Source: Zingiber officinale
Taxonomy: Eukaryota > Streptophyta > Magnoliopsida > Zingiberales > Zingiberaceae
Direction: 5' to 3'
NCBI RefSeq assembly: GCF_018446385.1
Contig: NC_055989.1
Span: forward strand, 132,707,004-132,771,003
Length of the DNA stretch: 64,000 nt
The position numbers and the translations under genes were made by a program. This document shows positions 60,116 through 64,000 of this stretch, one piece after another. Below the pieces are notes generated by a model, which saw only the letters and a list, made by a program, of their open reading frames with translations, was not told the DNA's origin and ran no database searches. Each line of letters starts with the position of its first letter. Position 1 is the first letter of the stretch.

Positions 60116-60125
60116 AGAGCTAGTC

Positions 60126-60849
60126 TGTTAGAGTGTATACTAAAAGCCTAACCTTTTGTAAATATTTTATTTTGAAATAAAGAATCACATTGGTCAAATG
60201 TCTACATTTATATGCTAAGTGTAGTTGTTCAATTAATTTATATTATAGATAACATGGTGTGTGGTGTCATACACAGAAGATCATGTTATCAATTCCTTAT
60301 AAATTATAAACAGTAGCTCACGACTAATATGGAAAGAAATAAACCATTGGAGTAGTCGTAGTGTAATTTGATATTAGTTTATCTTAACTATAAAATTACA
60401 CTAATACACTCTGAGTATATTGAGCTGGACCATTTAAGGTAAATTTTTTTTATACTGACTAAATAAAAGAACAAGATCTTTGTTATTACGGAAGTGTGTG
60501 CTCGTAATCCTGATATAATAACAAACACATATATCTAGTATTTATTTCTTTGACTTATCAATGGGTGAGATTTAGTTCGATAAATCAAGAGGTCCGATAA
60601 GTTGGGAAATGATATTATTTATACTGTGTGTTGATGATTATAGAAGGAAACTGTGTCCTAGTAATCTAGGTTGATGATGTCCCCAAGAGGAGCTCATAAG
60701 GATTGTCATGTAAACCCTGCAGGTGGACTTAGTCCGACATGATAATGAAGTTGAGTGATACTATTCTTGGAGCTAGATATTAATTAATTGAGTTGTCAGT
60801 AACTCATTTAATTAGTGGACATTTTATATCTTAAACACAGGGAGACTAA
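60126..60849 (+). mobile_element. LTR-like piece of another retrotransposon (fossil)
   Basis: It begins TGTTAGAGTGTATACTAAAA, a start typical of a plant LTR, and runs as AT-rich non-coding DNA until it is cut by the Copia LTR at 60850. The family is not determined, and no coding part is present in the window. Confidence 0.5.
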
Positions 60850-61743
60850 TGTTGGAACCCTAAGGTGTTTTGATATGATCAAACAAGTTAAGTTAGGTCC
60901 TGTTGTGTCTAACCCTTGTGTCTAAGTGTGCAGGAGCTTAGGAACACAGGAAGTCGAGCGGAAGACGCGGCTTGCGAGACAACGACACGGGGAGAGAGCT
61001 GACGGGCTCGGTGCGTCCGAGGGACGAGGTGACCGCGGAAGAGTACACCGGTGGATGAGAAGAACGTGCGCGGCGTTCGAGGGACGAGAAACCGGGGAGG
61101 AAGGCTGCTCGAGGAGAAGGCCGGAACTTGGGTTCGGGTGAGCCCTATTCCGGATGGCCGAGATCACCCAAGCTAACGGAGCCGGAGCGAACAAGACCCA
61201 GATCGAGACGAGCTGAGCCGGAGACGAAAAAGTCAACCTCTGTTGACATTAGGGCTCAGGACGCCCGGAACCATTCCGAGCGCCCGGAGCAGCCCGGGGC
61301 GCCCGGAACCCTTCCGTGCGCCCGGACCAGAGAAATTGACCAGATCAAGTCAAACTCGATCTGAATGTTGGGGGATAAAATTTTATCCCCCCAGGGCACC
61401 CGACCAGTGTTATAAATATAGCACTGGTTTGCACAGAACATTTAACTCACTTGTAATGAGTTTTCTTTGTGCTTTCATTTCTGTTCTTTTTATTTGTGCT
61501 GTCAATGCCGTAAAGAGTCTACTCCACCCGAAGGATATCATCAGATAGTGCGCTTACTTTCTTTGGATTAGCAATCCCTTGATTGCAAACCAAGTAAACC
61601 TCTGTGTCTGATTTACATTTTATTAGTCTCTTTATTTTGATTACAAGTTCTTTTAAATTAGTTGAATATCCGAGAAAGGTTTGTGTTTTTTTTTGTAGGG
61701 CAATTCACCCATCCCCTCTTGTCGGCCTCCAAAGGGACCAACA
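60850..61743 (+). repeat. 5' LTR of the second gag-only Copia element
   Basis: 894 bp, TGTTGGAACC to CCAACA. Its first bases recur from 63958 (TGTTGGAACCCCAAGG), which marks the 3' LTR. A few differences are visible in the short overlap, so the pair is not brand new. Confidence 0.88.
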
Positions 61744-61798
61744 AGTGGTATCAGAGCAAAGCGCTTTAGGAGGACTAACCGCCGATCGAAGCAATGAG

Positions 61799-62944
61799 AT
61801 GGCCGGACCAAGCATCGTTCCACCAAAATTCGAGGGGGACTTCGCACACTGGAAGCGTCGTATGGAGGTATTCCTAAAAACTGATTTCGAAATTCGGTTA
61901 ATTATAAAGTATGAGTTTATATCTCCGATAAATCAAGATGGAGAAGAAAAAGAAGAGAGCCAGTGGACAAAGAAGGAGCAGAATGAGTCCGTAGCGAACA
62001 ACCGTGCGGAATATCACCTGCTCAGCGTGTTGCCACCTCAAGAAGTCAACTGCATCAGAAGCTATTCATTTGCTAAAGAACTCTAGGAGAAGTTCTTGGA
62101 ACTCCACGAAGGCACGTCCGAAGCGAAGCTCGCAAGAAGAGACATCCTTCGGAACAGACTGACGAACATCCATCTGGAGAAAGGTGAGAAGGTAGTCGAT
62201 CTACACGTGAAGGTAAAAGAATTGATTACCGGTCTCGAGAACCTCGGTGAAACGGTAACAAACCGGGACACCATACGCTACGTTTTCAACGCGTTTCCCG
62301 GAACTCCAGAATGGACATCAATCATCGACGCCTATTACATTTCAAAAGACCTGGAGGTAAGTACCTTAGAAGAATTGTTCTCTACACTTGAACTACATGA
62401 AACCGGGTGTGCCGGGACAACAAAGGAAGCAAGTCAGATGATTGCACTAAACACAACCAAGAAGGATGAACCCGAGTCAGATTCAGAAGAGGATCAGGAA
62501 GCATATATGGTAGGAAACTTTAAAAAGTTTTTTAGATCAAATAAATTTAAAGAAATGCAGAATAAAAAGAATCTAAGAAATAGAAGAAGGATGTGTTGCT
62601 ACCAGTGTCAAAAGGAAGGACACCTAAAAGAGGATTGCCCAGAACTAAAGAAGGACAAAGGCAAGATTCCTAAGAAGCATAAGAACCTAAAAGCTACATG
62701 GGACGACACTTCATCATCTGAGTCCGAGATTCAAGAATATGCCAGGCTAGCGCTGATGGCAAGCTACGAAGGGCAAAGCACATCAGAACCTAACATCGAT
62801 GAAGGGGGAGCGACCTCAGATGAAAGCAGCGAAGCAGGGGAAGATTCAGGCTTCAAGTCTGATATGGTAAGTGAGGTATGCCTCTTACCCCTGATCAACT
62901 TTACTTTGGAATTAAGTCTATGGCAAAATCCATGTATAAATTAA
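61799..62944 (+). pseudogene. gag region of the second Copia element (fossil)
   Basis: It starts MAGPSIVPPKFEGDFAHWKR, the usual opening of Copia gag, followed by the capsid-like helices (EKGEKVVDLHVKVKELI) and one CCHC zinc knuckle (CYQCQKEGHLKEDC). A Ser/Glu-rich tail follows. The reading frame is not open throughout. Confidence 0.8.
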
Positions 62945-63252
62945 AAAATAAAAATACCAAATTAGAAAAAGAAATTTTAGAAACAAAAAGAATTTTGGCA
63001 AAATCATATCTTATAGAGGATTTTGATAAATTGAAAATTGAAAATGAAAAACTAAAAGAAGAAATAGAAAGATTGAAAAAGGCTAATGCTTCAAATATTT
63101 CTACTTTTAGAAATTATAAAGGTTTAAATTGGTATTATAGATTTCATCAAAGTCAAATTAGAAAAATATCAAAAGCCTATGTACCTAGGAAATACTTGAT
63201 TAACCCTATAGGTAGAAACCTTTATTGGGTTCTGAAAACATGTTTAACTTAG

Positions 63253-63957
63253 AAAATTAAAATTAGACTAAGCATTTTCAGCAAGAAAATTAAACATGTA
63301 ATTTCTTTATGTGGCTTTATCTAGAAAGTGGTTGTTGCTCCAATAACCAAGAAGGTCTAGTGCCTCGCCACTGTCTGGAAGCCAAGTATCGAAATGAAAA
63401 GTTTAATTGACTAACTGAAAGAACATTAATTCAAATTACTTAATGTTTTAAAAGAGTTACTCAATTTATTTTAGAAAATATATTCAAAAATACTCATATT
63501 TTTAAAAACTTAGAAATTTTTTAAGTTTGAAAATTTTAACGTTGCAAATTTTAAAAAAAATAATATTTGCCTTAAAGTTTTTTTTACTTAAAGATCTTTT
63601 AAGATATCTATTCTGTTGCATAAATTTTTTTAAAATTTTTTGCAAATATTTAAATTTTTGAAAAATTATCATATTTTTTAAAAAATTTAGAATTTTTTTT
63701 TCCTTATGAATGTTTTCTTTTAAAACTTAAATTTTTTTTTAATTTTTTTTAACACTTAAGTTTTTAAGTAAGAATTTACCTTAGACTTATTTAGAACCCC
63801 AATTTTTATGTGATCAAAGGGGGAGAAATATGTTAAGTCTAGGGGGAGGTAATTTTTAAATTGAAAAATATTTGGACTTATTTGCATATTAATTATTTTT
63901 TATTGCATTTGTTTTACCTTAACTTAACTTGGATTGCTCACATCAAAAAGGGGGGAT
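63253..63957 (+). other. Non-coding tail of the second Copia element
   Basis: An AT-rich stretch that includes AGTGGTTGTTGCTCCAAT near 63.33 kb, the word shared with the worn remnant near 0.82 kb. It ends in the purine tract before the 3' LTR. Confidence 0.6.
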
Positions 63958-64000
63958 TGTTGGAACCCCAAGGTGTTTTGATGTGATCAAACATGTTAAG
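63958..64000 (+). repeat. Start of the 3' LTR of the second Copia element, cut by the window
   Basis: TGTTGGAACCCCAAGGTGTT matches the opening of the LTR at 60850 with small differences. Confidence 0.85.

Larger units (their letters stand above)
56549..60125 (-). mobile_element. 3' part of a second Tat-lineage Gypsy element (fossil)
   Basis: The layout repeats the left part of the element at 1977-17925: a 3' LTR (56549-57242), a purine tract (complement of about 57243-57262, sharing CTCAAGTCTAGTCGAAGGAGG with the first element), then a plus-strand antisense gene. Similarity reaches the point matching about 10.37 kb in the first element, where another LTR-like piece (60126) cuts in. gag-pol is not in the window. 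It is more worn than the first copy, with many breaks, so it is probably older. Confidence 0.8.
60850..64000 (+). mobile_element. Second gag-only Copia-type element, runs past the window edge (fossil)
   Basis: The 5' LTR is 60850-61743 (TGTTGGAACC...CCAACA). It is followed by the methionine-tRNA-type primer site TGGTATCAGAGC at 61746-61757, gag at about 61.80-62.94 kb, an AT-rich coiled-coil segment to about 63.25 kb, non-coding DNA, a purine tract (AAAAAGGGGGGAT, ending at 63957), and the start of the 3' LTR at 63958. The internal region is only about 2.2 kb and has no protease, integrase or reverse transcriptase, so the element is non-autonomous. Gag is broken about once. Confidence 0.85.

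Overview
The window is nuclear DNA from a flowering plant, most likely a monocot. Host genes carry GT-AG introns, some show the falling 5'-to-3' GC gradient common in monocots, and the spaces between them are filled with LTR retrotransposons, MITEs and an endogenous pararetrovirus. The retrotransposon style reminds me of Zingiberales (gingers and relatives), but the species cannot be proved from the sequence.

Layout. (1) 1-21.5 kb is a repeat block. A worn Copia-type remnant (about 0.65-1.98 kb, resuming 17.93-18.42 kb) was split by a Tat-lineage Gypsy element (1977-17925, ACTAT target duplication). That element was itself split by a gag-only Copia element (4876-9682, CTCCC duplication). Next comes a Caulimoviridae fossil on the minus strand (about 18.42-21.49 kb), cut by a 1.5-kb foldback DNA transposon (18834-20380, TTA duplication). 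(2) 21.9-56.5 kb is the genic island: a P-class PPR protein (+), a zinc-finger homeodomain factor (-), a P3B/MgtA-type P-type ATPase with eight exons (+), an EPF-like secreted peptide (+), a DEM/CYPRO4 Vid27-type protein (-), a group III cyclic nucleotide-gated channel (+), and the last exon of a tetraspanin (-). (3) 56.5-64 kb is a second repeat nest: the 3' part of another Tat element, then a separate LTR-like piece, then a second gag-only Copia element that runs off the window edge. The Tat LTR begins about 40 bp upstream of the tetraspanin splice acceptor, so that gene is either severed or has a greatly expanded intron.

The most unusual host gene is the MgtA-like ATPase at 34639-40916. 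Eight exons join in phase to give a predicted 934-residue protein that follows bacterial Mg2+-importing ATPases from end to end. The plant P-type ATPase families I know (P1B, P2A, P2B, P3A, P4, P5) do not include this class. The predicted protein also departs from MgtA at two membrane-site acidic residues.

Among the repeats, the most striking pattern is a 10-bp perfect palindrome (CAGTCGACTG). It occurs ten times in the gag-only Copia element as five pairs, each with start points exactly 20 bp apart. The host genes do not look like one pathway; CNGC, EPFL and DEM all touch signalling or development but are ordinary neighbours here. I saw no tRNA, rRNA, CRISPR or organellar insertion. Exon coordinates were read by eye from splice signals and phase, without transcript data.
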